From NCBI GenBank assembly GCA_964533965.1, contig CAZHNN010000009.1, positions 1-64,000 on the forward strand: DNA of 64,000 nucleotides, in the 5' to 3' direction. This DNA is from RGIG3178 sp964533965 (GTDB lineage: Bacteria > Bacillota > Clostridia > Christensenellales > QAND01). The first letter of the stretch is position 1. Each line of letters starts with the position of its first letter. This document shows positions 24,693 through 32,769 of the stretch, piece after piece. The notes under the pieces are model-generated. The model worked only from the letters and a program-made list of their open reading frames with translations. It did not search any database and had not been told where the DNA came from. Position numbers and translations under genes: made by a program.

Positions 24693-26282
24693 TCACTTCG
24701 CCTGATACAGCAAATACGTGTACCGCTTGTTCTCAAAAATCTGTGACACGGAATCGACAAGCCTGTAGTTGTTCGCAAGGTACGCCACGTTGGCCGACTT
24801 CTCCCCACTGTTGAGCCGTATCACGACGAACTTGACGCCCTTATTCCGGATAATGGCATTCTGCGCCTGCATCATCGCGGGGTCGACCACGTTTATCTTG
24901 CAGAAGTACTTTGTGCTGGGCACGACCCCGGACGCCGTATAGAACCCGCCGTCCAGAAAGCCGTAGTTCAATAACGTCGGGTTATCGCTGGCGTTGATGA
25001 TCTTGGCAAAACGGAACTGGGCGAGCTGCGATTGCTGCACGGCCATGAAATTCTTGTTCGGGCTGCAAAGGTACGCGCCTGTTGACGAGAACATGAACGC
25101 GAGCATTGCCATTACGATCACCGATCGCTTGAACTTTTCCGAAACAACGGGGTCGGCGCTTTCCCCGTCTCCTCTTTTTGCAAAATAGACCAACAGCTTC
25201 CCTACCGCGACCAACGCCAGCACCAGGAAGACATAGAAGATCAGAAAATAATACGGATATTTCTTGCCGCCGCCGTATACGCCCATGATCAGCAGAACTG
25301 CAATCAGCGCAAGCGATATCTTGGGCCATACGCCGCGCTGTATCTTGTTCGTGCACAAAAAGCCCGCTATAAAGACCAGCCCGCCATAGAGCATGATCGG
25401 GTTATTGTTGAGCGCTGCACCGAAGTTCGTGACCATCGTATTCAGGATGACCGCGATACTGGATGTTACCTTGCCGTACACCGCGATGTTGATGTAAAAA
25501 TACATGTAATACAGATCATACAGCGCGCCGTTGATCAAAAAATACAAAAACACCGGCAGTGTTGCAATGCCCATCCCCAAAAGGAAATACGCACAGGCCA
25601 AAAACGCCTTCTTCACCTGTTTACGGAGCAAAAAGCCCACGAACACACCGAGCATCCACCCGGCAAAGAACCCGAGCATCGTGTATTTGATCCACAGCAC
25701 GCCGCCCGCAAGCGCTCCGTTTATGATGAGTTCCTTTTTGGAAAGGTCATCGCCGCGGAAGAATTTTAACAGATAATACAGCCCCGCCATCAACAACGGC
25801 AGGCAGAACTCTTCCGCGCTGTCTCCCTCGGCAAAGCTCGCCTGCGCAAAGGTCAATACCGCCAATATCGGCAAAAGCACGTAGGACAGGTTGTGCGGCA
25901 AATACATGTCGATGATCTTCGCCGCGTAATACAAATAGAGTGCGCCCGCCGCCACCTCGAACAGCCAGACGCCGAAGAACGATGTGTTTGATATCAGGTA
26001 CGAGATTGCATGGAAAATATACAGATACAGGCCCTTCTGCTCGTAGAGGTCCTTGTAGACGACCTTTCCGTGCATCATGGACTTTCCGACGGTGAAATAG
26101 CAGTTCGCATCCACCCAGTCGTTGAACGGGTAGAGGAAAGAGGATTTCGAGCAGATCGCCAGCACAAAGAACGAAACAAACAGGCAGTATAAAAACAGCC
26201 TGTTGCGCTGTGCCCATAACGCCAGCCCATGAAAAAACGTGGGCTTCTCATCGGGCTTTTGTTCAAGGATTGCCTGCTGCAT
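24693..26282 (-). CDS. Polytopic glycosyltransferase-like membrane protein (GT39/PMT type)
   Basis: A 529-residue protein with about eleven membrane helices and a C-terminal soluble domain of about 110 residues, the layout of lipid-linked sugar transferases of the PMT/ArnT superfamily. The first outer loop carries FNDWVDANCYFTVGKSMMHG then KVVYKDLYEQKG, with acidic residues where these enzymes bind metal and lipid phosphate, and FAEGDSAEEFCLPL lies in the second loop. The acceptor is unknown. ATG 26282 is chosen because the N-terminal cytosolic segment then has normal length; GGGGGA lies about 11 bases upstream. The stop is fused to repeat copy 13. Confidence 0.8.
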   Translation of the reverse strand: MQQAILEQKPDEKPTFFHGLALWAQRNRLFLYCLFVSFFVLAICSKSSFLYPFNDWVDANCYFTVGKSMMHGKVVYKDLYEQKGLYLYIFHAISYLISNTSFFGVWLFEVAAGALYLYYAAKIIDMYLPHNLSYVLLPILAVLTFAQASFAEGDSAEEFCLPLLMAGLYYLLKFFRGDDLSKKELIINGALAGGVLWIKYTMLGFFAGWMLGVFVGFLLRKQVKKAFLACAYFLLGMGIATLPVFLYFLINGALYDLYYMYFYINIAVYGKVTSSIAVILNTMVTNFGAALNNNPIMLYGGLVFIAGFLCTNKIQRGVWPKISLALIAVLLIMGVYGGGKKYPYYFLIFYVFLVLALVAVGKLLVYFAKRGDGESADPVVSEKFKRSVIVMAMLAFMFSSTGAYLCSPNKNFMAVQQSQLAQFRFAKIINASDNPTLLNYGFLDGGFYTASGVVPSTKYFCKINVVDPAMMQAQNAIIRNKGVKFVVIRLNSGEKSANVAYLANNYRLVDSVSQIFENKRYTYLLYQAK

Positions 26283-26468
26283 TGTTTGCGATTCCCCCGG
26301 ATAGTCGATTGCCAGTGAATATTGTATCACAGGGTGCAACTTTGCGCGTGTTGATTTTATGGTTTAATTGTGATGGCATAGTGCACTTTGTGACATAAGG
26401 AAAATATTACAATTGCCTGCTTTTCATACCGTATAAACAACGAAAACTGCCAAGTATATCATATCGGC

Positions 26469-26524
26469 AGGGATCAGGGGGCGCAGCCCCCTTTCCACAT
26501 TGGGCGGCGGGAGGGTTTAGATCA
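26469..26524 (+). repeat. Dispersed G-rich repeat, copy 14
   Basis: Head ATCAGGGGGCGCAGCCCCCT and tail TTGGGCGGCGGGAGGG then TTTAGAT. With its right flank (ATCAATCCCGCAGCGATCCC) it forms one half of a tandem duplication; the other half is copy 15. Confidence 0.9.
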
Positions 26525-26592
26525 ATCCCGCAGCGATCCCTTTTATCCAACCCCACAAGCTACCGATTCGGAGATTCCAAATATCCTATAAG

Positions 26593-26648
26593 CAGGGGTC
26601 AGGGGGCGCAGCCCCCTTTCCATATCGGGCGGTGGGCGGGTTTAGATC
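26593..26648 (+). repeat. Dispersed G-rich repeat, copy 15
   Basis: Nearly identical to copy 14 through head, tail GGGCGGTGGGCGGGTTTAGA and 20 bases of right flank. Both lie in a divergent intergenic region, upstream of cbiM, so they are not at a gene's 3' end. Confidence 0.92.
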
Positions 26649-26783
26649 AATCCCGCAGCGATCCCCTTATCCAAACCCACCTGCTTCCATGAGCAGACGC
26701 TACCCTCTCTTATATCCCTTATTCTGGTGGCAAGCAGGTATAGAAAATCTCCTGCCGGCATGCTATACTGTTTCCACATTGAG

Positions 26784-26837
26784 TTTGGGATGAACCCAAA
26801 GCAACCCGCGACACGCGGCGCTTTGGGTTTTCATTTT
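26784..26837 (+). promoter_or_regulatory. Leader attenuator of the cobalt/nickel transporter operon
   Basis: A terminator stem AACCCAAAGC / GCTTTGGGTT (26793-26829) with an inner CCGCG-ACA-CGCGG is followed by TTCATTTT. Just upstream, TTTGGG (26784-26789) can pair with CCCAAA (26795-26800), which would break the terminator. A -10-like TATACT lies at 26764. Mutually exclusive hairpins before a metal transporter suggest transcription attenuation; the sensor is not evident and it does not fit the NiCo riboswitch consensus I know. Confidence 0.6.
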
Positions 26838-26857
26838 GCTTTGAAAGGATGACCCGG

Positions 26858-27862
26858 TTGCACATACCCGACAACTACCTGAGCCCCTCCACCTGCGCAG
26901 TGCTGGGCACGGCAATGGCCCCGGTCTGGACCGTTGCCGTTAAGAAGGTCAAAGCCGAGATCACCAAGGAAAAGCTGCCGATGCTGGGCGTCGGCGCAGC
27001 GTTCTCGTTTTTGTTGATGATGTTCAACATCCCGCTGCCGGGCGGCACCACGGGGCATGCGGTCGGCGGCACGCTGATAGCTGTCTTGCTCGGCCCGTAC
27101 GCCGCCAGCATTTCGCTTACAATAGCGCTTCTGATCCAGGCGTTGCTCTTTGGCGACGGCGGCATTCTCTCGTTTGGCGCAAACTGCTTCAACATGGCAT
27201 TTGTGCTGCCGTTCGCGGGCTATTTCACCTATAAGCTCATCAAGAAACTTTTCCGTTCCCAAAAAGGCGAGTTGCTGGGCATCGCGATAGGCTCGTATAT
27301 CGGCCTCAATCTCTCCGCGCTTTTCACTGCGATCGAGTTTGGCATACAGCCGCTTCTGTTCCATGACGCGGCAGGTCTTGCGCTGTATTCCCCCTATCCG
27401 CTCTCCGTTGCCGTCCCGGCAATGGTCATCCCGCACATTCTCGTTGCGGGCTTTGTGGAAGCCGCATTTACGGTTTCCATCTTCGCGTTCATCCGAAAAA
27501 CCTCGCCCGGAATGCTGTACGAAGGTGCGAAAAACCGCATCAAGCCACTGTATTCCCTACTGGCAGCGCTTATTGCAATAACGCCCTTGGGACTTCTGGC
27601 CGTGGGCACAGCCTGGGGCGAATGGGGGTTGGAGGAGATCGCAGGCGTCACGCAAAACGGCGCCGCGTTGGGATATACGCCAAGCGGAATGGCGTCCGGA
27701 CTTTCGTATAACTCGCCGCTTCCGGACTATTCCATCGCGGGGCTGCCCGAAATCGTAAGCTATATCCTCTCCGCCGTTTTGGGCGTATCGTTGCTCGTCA
27801 TACTGTTCAAGCTGTTGAGCCTTTTGAAAAGAAAAGGCATTTCACAAGAGGTAAATGTATGA
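26858..27862 (+). CDS. cbiM: Cobalt/nickel ECF transporter substrate-binding protein CbiM
   Basis: A 334-residue integral membrane S-component. With TTG at 26858 as start the protein opens MHIPDNYLSPSTCA, the conserved CbiM/NikM N-terminus whose residues 1-2 bind the metal; AAAGGATG lies 7 bases upstream. An ATG at 26849 would bury that motif. Other hallmarks are PLPGGTTGHAVGGTLIAVLL and LLFGDGGILSFGANCFNM. The C-terminal 90 residues (NSPLPDYSIAGLPEI and one more membrane helix) replace a separate CbiN, as in fused NikMN/CbiMN proteins. ATGA overlap with cbiQ shows an operon; attenuation is likely in the leader. Cobalt versus nickel cannot be decided. Confidence 0.93.
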   Translation: MHIPDNYLSPSTCAVLGTAMAPVWTVAVKKVKAEITKEKLPMLGVGAAFSFLLMMFNIPLPGGTTGHAVGGTLIAVLLGPYAASISLTIALLIQALLFGDGGILSFGANCFNMAFVLPFAGYFTYKLIKKLFRSQKGELLGIAIGSYIGLNLSALFTAIEFGIQPLLFHDAAGLALYSPYPLSVAVPAMVIPHILVAGFVEAAFTVSIFAFIRKTSPGMLYEGAKNRIKPLYSLLAALIAITPLGLLAVGTAWGEWGLEEIAGVTQNGAALGYTPSGMASGLSYNSPLPDYSIAGLPEIVSYILSAVLGVSLLVILFKLLSLLKRKGISQEVNV

Positions 27863-28665
27863 ACAACGCGCTCCCCGATTGGCTGCAGCAAAGTCAGCCC
27901 TATATGCCGCCCAAGGATAAGGATGCGTTTACGGATAAGAGCATCCTTTCTATGCTCAAGCTTCTATCGAAGATCCACGCGCAACCCAAGGTCAGCGTTG
28001 GCAAGGGGCAGGCCGCGATCAAGCTTGGCTTTACGCTGCTTCTCATCGTGCTCCTGGCGCTTTCCCGCGGTTCCGCATTTCTTTTGGTTGTCCTCGCCGG
28101 ATTTTTATCTAGGCTTGCCCTGATGCAGGCACAACAGATCGCCCAGGTCCTTAAAACCGGCCTCACCGCAGCGCTGTTCGCTGCGCTCGTGCTGCTTCCC
28201 GCGGGCATATGGGGCAACTGGCACAGCCTTGTGACGATCGCGCCCAAGGTCTTTCTAAGCGCAGGATTGCTTTCGATGCTCTCTATTTCAACGCGCTTTG
28301 ACGACCTGACGGCGGCGCTAAGATTGTTTCTGTTGCCGGATCTGTTCATCTTCGTGTTGGACATCACGCTCAAATACATCTATCTTCTGGGCGAGTTCGC
28401 ACTCAACATGCTCTACGCCCTAAAGCTGCGCTCCGTCGGGCACAACAGGGACAAGCGCACATCTCTATCGGGCATCGCCGGGCATATGTTTTTGCGCTCG
28501 CGCGAAATGGCAAACGACATGCACGACGCGATGGCCTGCCGCGGCTTTACGGGCGAATACAAAAAGCCCGCCGCGTTTGCCTTCCGCGCGGCGGACGCTC
28601 TGTTGTGCGTACTTGCCATTGCAACCGTTTTTGTTTTCATCGTTCTGGAAAGGGCTGTACTATGA
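27859..28665 (+). CDS. cbiQ: ECF transporter transmembrane protein CbiQ
   Basis: A 268-residue T-component with about five membrane helices, linking the S-component to the ATPase. The coupling-helix motifs are visible near the end: ALKLRSVGHNRDKR and MHDAMACRGFTGEYK, the A-[MR]-x-x-R-G type signatures that contact the ATPase groove. The start overlaps the cbiM stop (ATGA) and the end overlaps the next gene in the same way, so translation is coupled. The N-terminal 50 residues are cytosolic (DAFTDKSILSMLKLLSKIH), as usual for CbiQ. Confidence 0.93.
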   Translation: MNNALPDWLQQSQPYMPPKDKDAFTDKSILSMLKLLSKIHAQPKVSVGKGQAAIKLGFTLLLIVLLALSRGSAFLLVVLAGFLSRLALMQAQQIAQVLKTGLTAALFAALVLLPAGIWGNWHSLVTIAPKVFLSAGLLSMLSISTRFDDLTAALRLFLLPDLFIFVLDITLKYIYLLGEFALNMLYALKLRSVGHNRDKRTSLSGIAGHMFLRSREMANDMHDAMACRGFTGEYKKPAAFAFRAADALLCVLAIATVFVFIVLERAVL

Positions 28666-29459
28666 TCGAACTGCAAAATATCTGTTATTCCTATGAAGGC
28701 ATGGCCGCGCTGCAAAACGTCAGCCTTCGCATCGAAAAGGGCGAGGCGGTAGCGTTATTGGGTCCAAACGGCAGCGGCAAATCCACGATGTTGAAGCTTA
28801 TCAACGGCATCACCTTCCCCGAATCCGGCTCGTACCGCTTTGACGGTGAAGAGATTACCGAAAAGAAACTGCGCGATGCGAAAGCTCAAAAGGCTTTCCA
28901 CCGGCGCATCGGCTTTGTGTTCCAGAATTCCGACACGCAGCTGTTCTGCGCCGACGTATACGACGAGATCGCTTTCGGCCCCCGCCAGATGGGGATGAGT
29001 GAGTCAGAAGTTGAAGCGCGCGTTCAGGATTGCCTTGGTCTATTGGGCATTGAGAATTTAAAACATCGCCAGCCCTATCATTTGAGCGGCGGCGAAAAGC
29101 GCAAGGTGGCAGTAGCCTGCACGCTTGCGCTCAATCCCGACGTATTGACGCTCGACGAACCGTTAAACGGCCTTGACCCGCGCACGCAGCGCTCACTTGT
29201 GGAACTGCTGGCGCGCCTGCACAAATCTGGCAAGACGCTGATCACTTCCACCCACAACCTCGAACTCGTGCAGGAGCTTTCCTCCCGTGCGATCCTGTTT
29301 TCCGAGTCTCACTCGATCGTCGCCGACAAACCGACCAAAGCGCTGCTCTCAGACACCAGGCTGTTGATCGAAACGAACCTGGTAGACGAATATTACCACG
29401 AACACGCGGGGGTGGCTCACAGCCATTTCCATACGCACGCGGAAGAAGATCTTATATAA
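28662..29459 (+). CDS. cbiO: ECF transporter ATPase CbiO
   Basis: A 265-residue ABC ATPase energising metal uptake. Walker A is GPNGSGKST, the Q-loop FVFQNSDTQLFCADVYDEIA, the signature LSGGEKRKVAVA, Walker B VLTLDEPLNGLD, and the switch His lies in STHNLE. The C-terminus is histidine-rich (EYYHEHAGVAHSHFHTHAEE), probably a metal-binding tail that suits a cobalt/nickel system. ATG 28662 overlaps the cbiQ stop. A single ATPase gene implies a homodimer. No terminator of its own is obvious; the convergent one at 29521-29563 may serve. Confidence 0.94.
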   Translation: MIELQNICYSYEGMAALQNVSLRIEKGEAVALLGPNGSGKSTMLKLINGITFPESGSYRFDGEEITEKKLRDAKAQKAFHRRIGFVFQNSDTQLFCADVYDEIAFGPRQMGMSESEVEARVQDCLGLLGIENLKHRQPYHLSGGEKRKVAVACTLALNPDVLTLDEPLNGLDPRTQRSLVELLARLHKSGKTLITSTHNLELVQELSSRAILFSESHSIVADKPTKALLSDTRLLIETNLVDEYYHEHAGVAHSHFHTHAEEDLI

Positions 29460-29520
29460 TAAAATATGTTTTTCTTTTTGTTGCGCAAAAACCTACAAAT
29501 ACGCCAAAAGTATTGTAAAC

Positions 29521-29563
29521 AAAAAATCAGCGCAGGGGCTGTTTCTTAGTTAACCCCTGCGCT
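29521..29563 (-). terminator. Terminator of the zinc-ribbon membrane gene
   Basis: AGCGCAGGGG and CCCCTGCGCT around a 15-base loop; the minus strand then reads GATTTTTTG. It may also end the cbi operon. Confidence 0.88.
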
Positions 29564-29593
29564 CATAATCTCTGTGTGCTCAAATGCGGCATT

Positions 29594-30244
29594 TTAGAGG
29601 AACAGCTTCGCCCGCTTTTTAAAATAAGTGATCCCCGTGATCAAGACCACAATGGAACCCAGCAGATACAGGATGTTGAAGATCAACGAACTGCCGCCGT
29701 CGGTGGAGATCAAATACCAGACGATCAGGGCATTGATCACCACGTCGACCGCCAGCGCGCTCAGTGTGATCGTGATGCCCTTTTTCAAAAAGCCCATCAG
29801 CCATACGATGGAGAGGATGTAAAGTGCCGCATAGGCTGCGAGCAGTATGCAGAACGGTATTGCTATCTCATCTGTGGCGAAGAACGCGAAGCTTCCGGTA
29901 AGCGAATACGAGTTGACGCCGATTCCCCGAAGAAGGAACATCCCGATCTCCCCGCCCATAAGGAACGGCAGCATCAAGAACCAACGCATCGGAAGGTCGC
30001 TCGACTGCGTTTTTTTCCAATAGGGCAGCTTTGCCCACTCCAGCTTGGTATATCCCAAAATCGTGTCGTCCTGCACCGCTTCGTCTTGCTTTTTGGCATC
30101 GGATTGCGGCTCGTTTGGCGCGTCCTGCTCCGCGGATTGCGCCTGTTCGTTTTGTTCCGTCTGTGCATCCGTTACGTTGGTATAGCAATGCGGGCAAAAT
30201 GCCGCGCTATCGTCTATCTCTTTTCCGCACTGTTTGCAAATCAT
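29594..30244 (-). CDS. Zinc-ribbon membrane protein, W/YW family member 1
   Basis: A 216-residue protein. N-terminal zinc ribbon MICKQCGKEIDDSAAFCPHC (CxxC...CxxC), then a long polar Gln/Glu/Asp linker, then EWAKLPYWKKTQSSDLPMRW ahead of four or five membrane helices, ending ITYFKKRAKLFL. The segment W-x(5-6)-YW-x-K-I-x(6)-M-x-W and the final Y-x-x-R-x-x-L-F recur in three other genes of this window, defining a local family of unknown function. It follows member 2 by 28 bases and shares its strand, so the two are co-transcribed. Confidence 0.75.
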   Translation of the reverse strand: MICKQCGKEIDDSAAFCPHCYTNVTDAQTEQNEQAQSAEQDAPNEPQSDAKKQDEAVQDDTILGYTKLEWAKLPYWKKTQSSDLPMRWFLMLPFLMGGEIGMFLLRGIGVNSYSLTGSFAFFATDEIAIPFCILLAAYAALYILSIVWLMGFLKKGITITLSALAVDVVINALIVWYLISTDGGSSLIFNILYLLGSIVVLITGITYFKKRAKLFL

Positions 30245-30272
30245 AATAATCCTCCTGCACTCTTACGGACTC

Positions 30273-30923
30273 TTAGTCCAAAAACAGGTGCTTGCGCTCT
30301 CTGTAATACACGATATTAAACGCGAGATAAGCGCCCTGGATGGCCATAGCGAAAATAAAGACCACCGTTATGAAGCCTGAGAGCATAGCCACGAACATGT
30401 CCGTGGATGGCATGAATAGCATCGTAACCAGTTGTTCCACCATCCTGACGCCGCTCTCCACGAACAGCAGTATGAAGCCCAACTTTCCAAAGCGCATCAG
30501 CAGGATGAAAATTGCGATGTCCAACACGAGTGCCGCCAGATTGATGAGCGTGGAAATGATCGATATCTCCGAAGCCGACCCCATGCTGATGGCGTTTGAC
30601 TGAGTAGCAAACGTCAGGATAACACTAACCGCATACGACGCCATAATAATCGGCAGCACGATGAACCACCGCATCGGCATCTCGCAAGCGCGGATCTTCT
30701 CCCAATACTTCATGCGTTTCCATTCCGCTTGCGTGCGCCCCATGATCAGGCGTGTGTTTTCCGCCTGCGGCTGTACCGTCCACGCGGCCGCCAATTTATT
30801 TTCGCCCTGCGCCACTGGCGCCTCCTCCTGCACGGCGGCGTTGTTCTGCGCTACCTTTTCTCCGCAGAAACGGCAAAACAAGGCGTCGTCGTCAATCTGC
30901 TTTGCGCATCGATTACAGAGCAT
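30273..30923 (-). CDS. Zinc-ribbon membrane protein, W/YW family member 2
   Basis: A 216-residue paralog of the downstream gene: zinc ribbon MLCNRCAKQIDDDALFCRFC, polar linker, EWKRMKYWEKIRACEMPMRW, about five membrane helices, and YRERKHLFLD at the end. Zinc-ribbon-plus-membrane proteins of this kind are frequent in Clostridia and have no established function. AGGAGG precedes the ATG. It is first in a two-gene operon. Confidence 0.75.
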   Translation of the reverse strand: MLCNRCAKQIDDDALFCRFCGEKVAQNNAAVQEEAPVAQGENKLAAAWTVQPQAENTRLIMGRTQAEWKRMKYWEKIRACEMPMRWFIVLPIIMASYAVSVILTFATQSNAISMGSASEISIISTLINLAALVLDIAIFILLMRFGKLGFILLFVESGVRMVEQLVTMLFMPSTDMFVAMLSGFITVVFIFAMAIQGAYLAFNIVYYRERKHLFLD

Positions 30924-30949
30924 TCTTTTTCCTCCTTGCTGATATGACC

Positions 30950-31230
30950 TTATAAAGACGGACGGGCAAACCCTTTGCCATCAAAGTAATACAGAAAAAT
31001 GCCAAATGCTTTTGAAATCCCCATACGAAATGCTTCTTCCATAATACAACAAAACACGTTACTGCTCAACGTTTTTTATGCGAACGGATACCGTAAAGGA
31101 ACGAACAAATTATGCATTGCATTGGATTGGGAAAAGATACTCTCTAATTGATGATAAACTTTTTTAATACCAGAAGCAAAACCTGAGAATATAATCAATA
31201 TTGTTGTCTTCTTCAATGCAAATTCCAAAC
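30950..31230. other. AT-rich intergenic region
   Basis: About 280 bases upstream of the zinc-ribbon operon, holding its probable promoter (T- and A-rich runs near 30960-31060) but no gene or clear structure. Confidence 0.5.
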
Positions 31231-31309
31231 CGGGGTTCAAAGGGGCTTTGCTCCTTTGCGGTCCTTGGCGGAGCCCTTCCTTAATAGGGTGGTGGGCGGG
31301 TTTAGATCT
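31231..31309 (+). repeat. Dispersed G-rich repeat, copy 16
   Basis: Heads TTCAAAGGGGCTTTGCTCCT (with TTG) and a truncated GGCGGAGCCC, spacer TTCCTTAATA, tail GGGTGGTGGGCGGGTTTAGA. It directly precedes composite copy B. Confidence 0.88.
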
Positions 31310-31321
31310 AATCCGTCGCGG

Positions 31322-31515
31322 CGCTAGAGAGGGATCGTCCAAGGGCGATACTCTCCCTTGGAACAAATCAGTTTTCCGCGAGCGGAGCTTCCTGCGAAGC
31401 GGAAAACTCCGCTACCCGACGTTTATTCACAGATAAACGTCGTTCCAGAGGGTTACTCAAGGGGGAATAGGATCCCCCTTGAAAGGCCGAAGGCCTGGTG
31501 GGCGGGTTTAGATAA
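31322..31515 (+). repeat. Composite repeat B with four hairpins
   Basis: Same order as composite A: TCCAAGGGCGA against CTCCCTTGGA; GTTTTCCGC against GCGGAAAAC (31371-31406); CGACGTTTAT-TCACAG-ATAAACGTCG (31417-31442); CTCAAGGGGG against CCCCCTTGA; then tail TGGTGGGCGGG plus TTTAGAT. The third hairpin shares no sequence with that of copy A yet pairs perfectly over 10 bases. The tail supplies the TAA stop of the next gene. Confidence 0.87.
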
Positions 31516-32050
31516 AAAGATGCCTCCGCCTCTGAAAATACATTCTGTTACAAACGAACACCAGCCCCAAAAACGCCGTAAGCAGCAGGCACACCAGCAG
31601 TCCCCAACCATAAAAGCTCTTCCATGTGATGAGCATGCAAACCGCCCAGAACACAGCCGCAAACCCGTGGACCGCAAAGCCCGCATAGGCCAGCTTTACG
31701 CCTACCCACCGGAACCGGTATAAAAAAACACAGCTGCCTATGGACAACAGCACACCCGACACTGTGAGTATTAGCAGCGCAAGCATGAACACGTCCTGAA
31801 ACAAAAACGCCCTTACCGGAACGATCTCGGGATAGTACACACAGGAATTTGCGATCACGTAGAACATGCACCCGTAGAACGCCAACAGCGACGGCATCAC
31901 CACGTACCAGTTAAGCGGCTTATCTGCGGCTTCGATCTTCTTGAAAAAAGGCAGCGCCTGCCAGGCCTCGACGTTGAATTTCTGTTCACTTTCTGTCCTG
32001 GCAGATTCCTGTATTTCGCTTACCGTGTTTTCATCCAATTGTTCGCTCAT
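31508..32050 (-). CDS. Membrane protein, W/YW family member 3 (no zinc ribbon)
   Basis: A 180-residue member of the local family. The zinc ribbon is absent; a polar N-terminus leads to AWQALPFFKKIEAADKPLNW, four to five membrane helices, and CNRMYFQRRRHLFI. Its TAA stop (minus strand ATC TAA ACC C) is part of the repeat tail, so the C-terminus was probably re-cut when the element arrived; the ending R-R-H-L-F-I still matches the family. Function unknown. Confidence 0.7.
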   Translation of the reverse strand: MSEQLDENTVSEIQESARTESEQKFNVEAWQALPFFKKIEAADKPLNWYVVMPSLLAFYGCMFYVIANSCVYYPEIVPVRAFLFQDVFMLALLILTVSGVLLSIGSCVFLYRFRWVGVKLAYAGFAVHGFAAVFWAVCMLITWKSFYGWGLLVCLLLTAFLGLVFVCNRMYFQRRRHLFI

Positions 32051-32230
32051 CCATAATCCTCATGCGATATTTTTCGCTATACCATTGCCATTTCCGACCG
32101 TTGTGTCTATGCGCTTAAATCTGTCCATTGGGATTTCGCCTTGCATTCGTTTACAAATTCTTTCTTATTGTAACATAAAAAGAACATCCCGTTCAGAATG
32201 TCCTCTTCGTTTCCGCTGCTTATCCAGCCT

Positions 32231-32701
32231 TCACAGCATTAATTCCATCTGGTGTATATAGCCTGTGTAATACTTCGTGACCGCCTCCAGCGACTGTTTG
32301 GTCAATTCCACCCACAGCGCGGAATTGTTCTGCACCATGCGCTGGATCATATGCCGCTCCATCTCGTTGAGATAATACCGCACAAAATATAAATAGTGCT
32401 TCCCCTTCGAGCCAAAGCCCTGCATGCCAACGCCGACCTCCGCCATCTCGTCCCACCGCAGGCTGCCGACCTTTTTCCCCAAATACCTCGCCGTGACGCC
32501 CTGCTCGTCGATCGTCAGAACGCACAGAACGGACCGCCCCATGGTGAAAAGAAAGAATATCAGCGATGCGAAGGAAGATATCAGGATTGCAATGGAGAAG
32601 AACGATGCCCCGGCGCTGAAAACGAGCACGCACAAAAGCGGCAACGCCACACAAAGCGCGATGGTGGAGTAATATGCCCTTTTTGACGCCCTTATCTTCA
32701 T
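32231..32701 (-). CDS. Membrane protein with PH-like domain
   Basis: A 156-residue protein: basic N-terminus, two membrane helices (STIALCVALPLLCVLVFSAG, FFSIAILISSFASLIFFLF) and a soluble domain with LTIDEQGVTARYLGKKVGSL then RWDEMAEVGV, the beta-strand/W-[DE]-[DE]-[IM]-x-[EQ]-V pattern of bacterial PH-like domains. It is equivalent to one half of the large tandem-array proteins at 49.5-55 kb. Start uncertain: ATG 32701 fits homologs; ATG 32728 would add nine residues. Function unknown. Confidence 0.65.
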   Translation of the reverse strand: MKIRASKRAYYSTIALCVALPLLCVLVFSAGASFFSIAILISSFASLIFFLFTMGRSVLCVLTIDEQGVTARYLGKKVGSLRWDEMAEVGVGMQGFGSKGKHYLYFVRYYLNEMERHMIQRMVQNNSALWVELTKQSLEAVTKYYTGYIHQMELML

Positions 32702-32769
32702 CCTAAACCCGCCGTTCCTTTTAATCATGCCGTTCAAAACCCATTATGCCGCATCCCCACGAAGGCTTT

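Noticed and set aside
26740..26860. NiCo (czcD) or cobalamin riboswitch before cbiM
   Set aside because: I could not find the conserved junction elements of either class; only alternative hairpins with a terminator are visible.
31321..31470. Composite repeat as an integron attC site or small CRISPR-like unit
   Set aside because: The hairpins are different from one another and not spaced as repeats and spacers; no integrase or cas gene; attC core sites are not recognisable.
32699..32715. Inverted copy of the repeat tail at the start of the PH-like gene
   Set aside because: Only GGCGGGTTTAG matches, there is no second G-run block or head, and it is within coding sequence; chance is sufficient.
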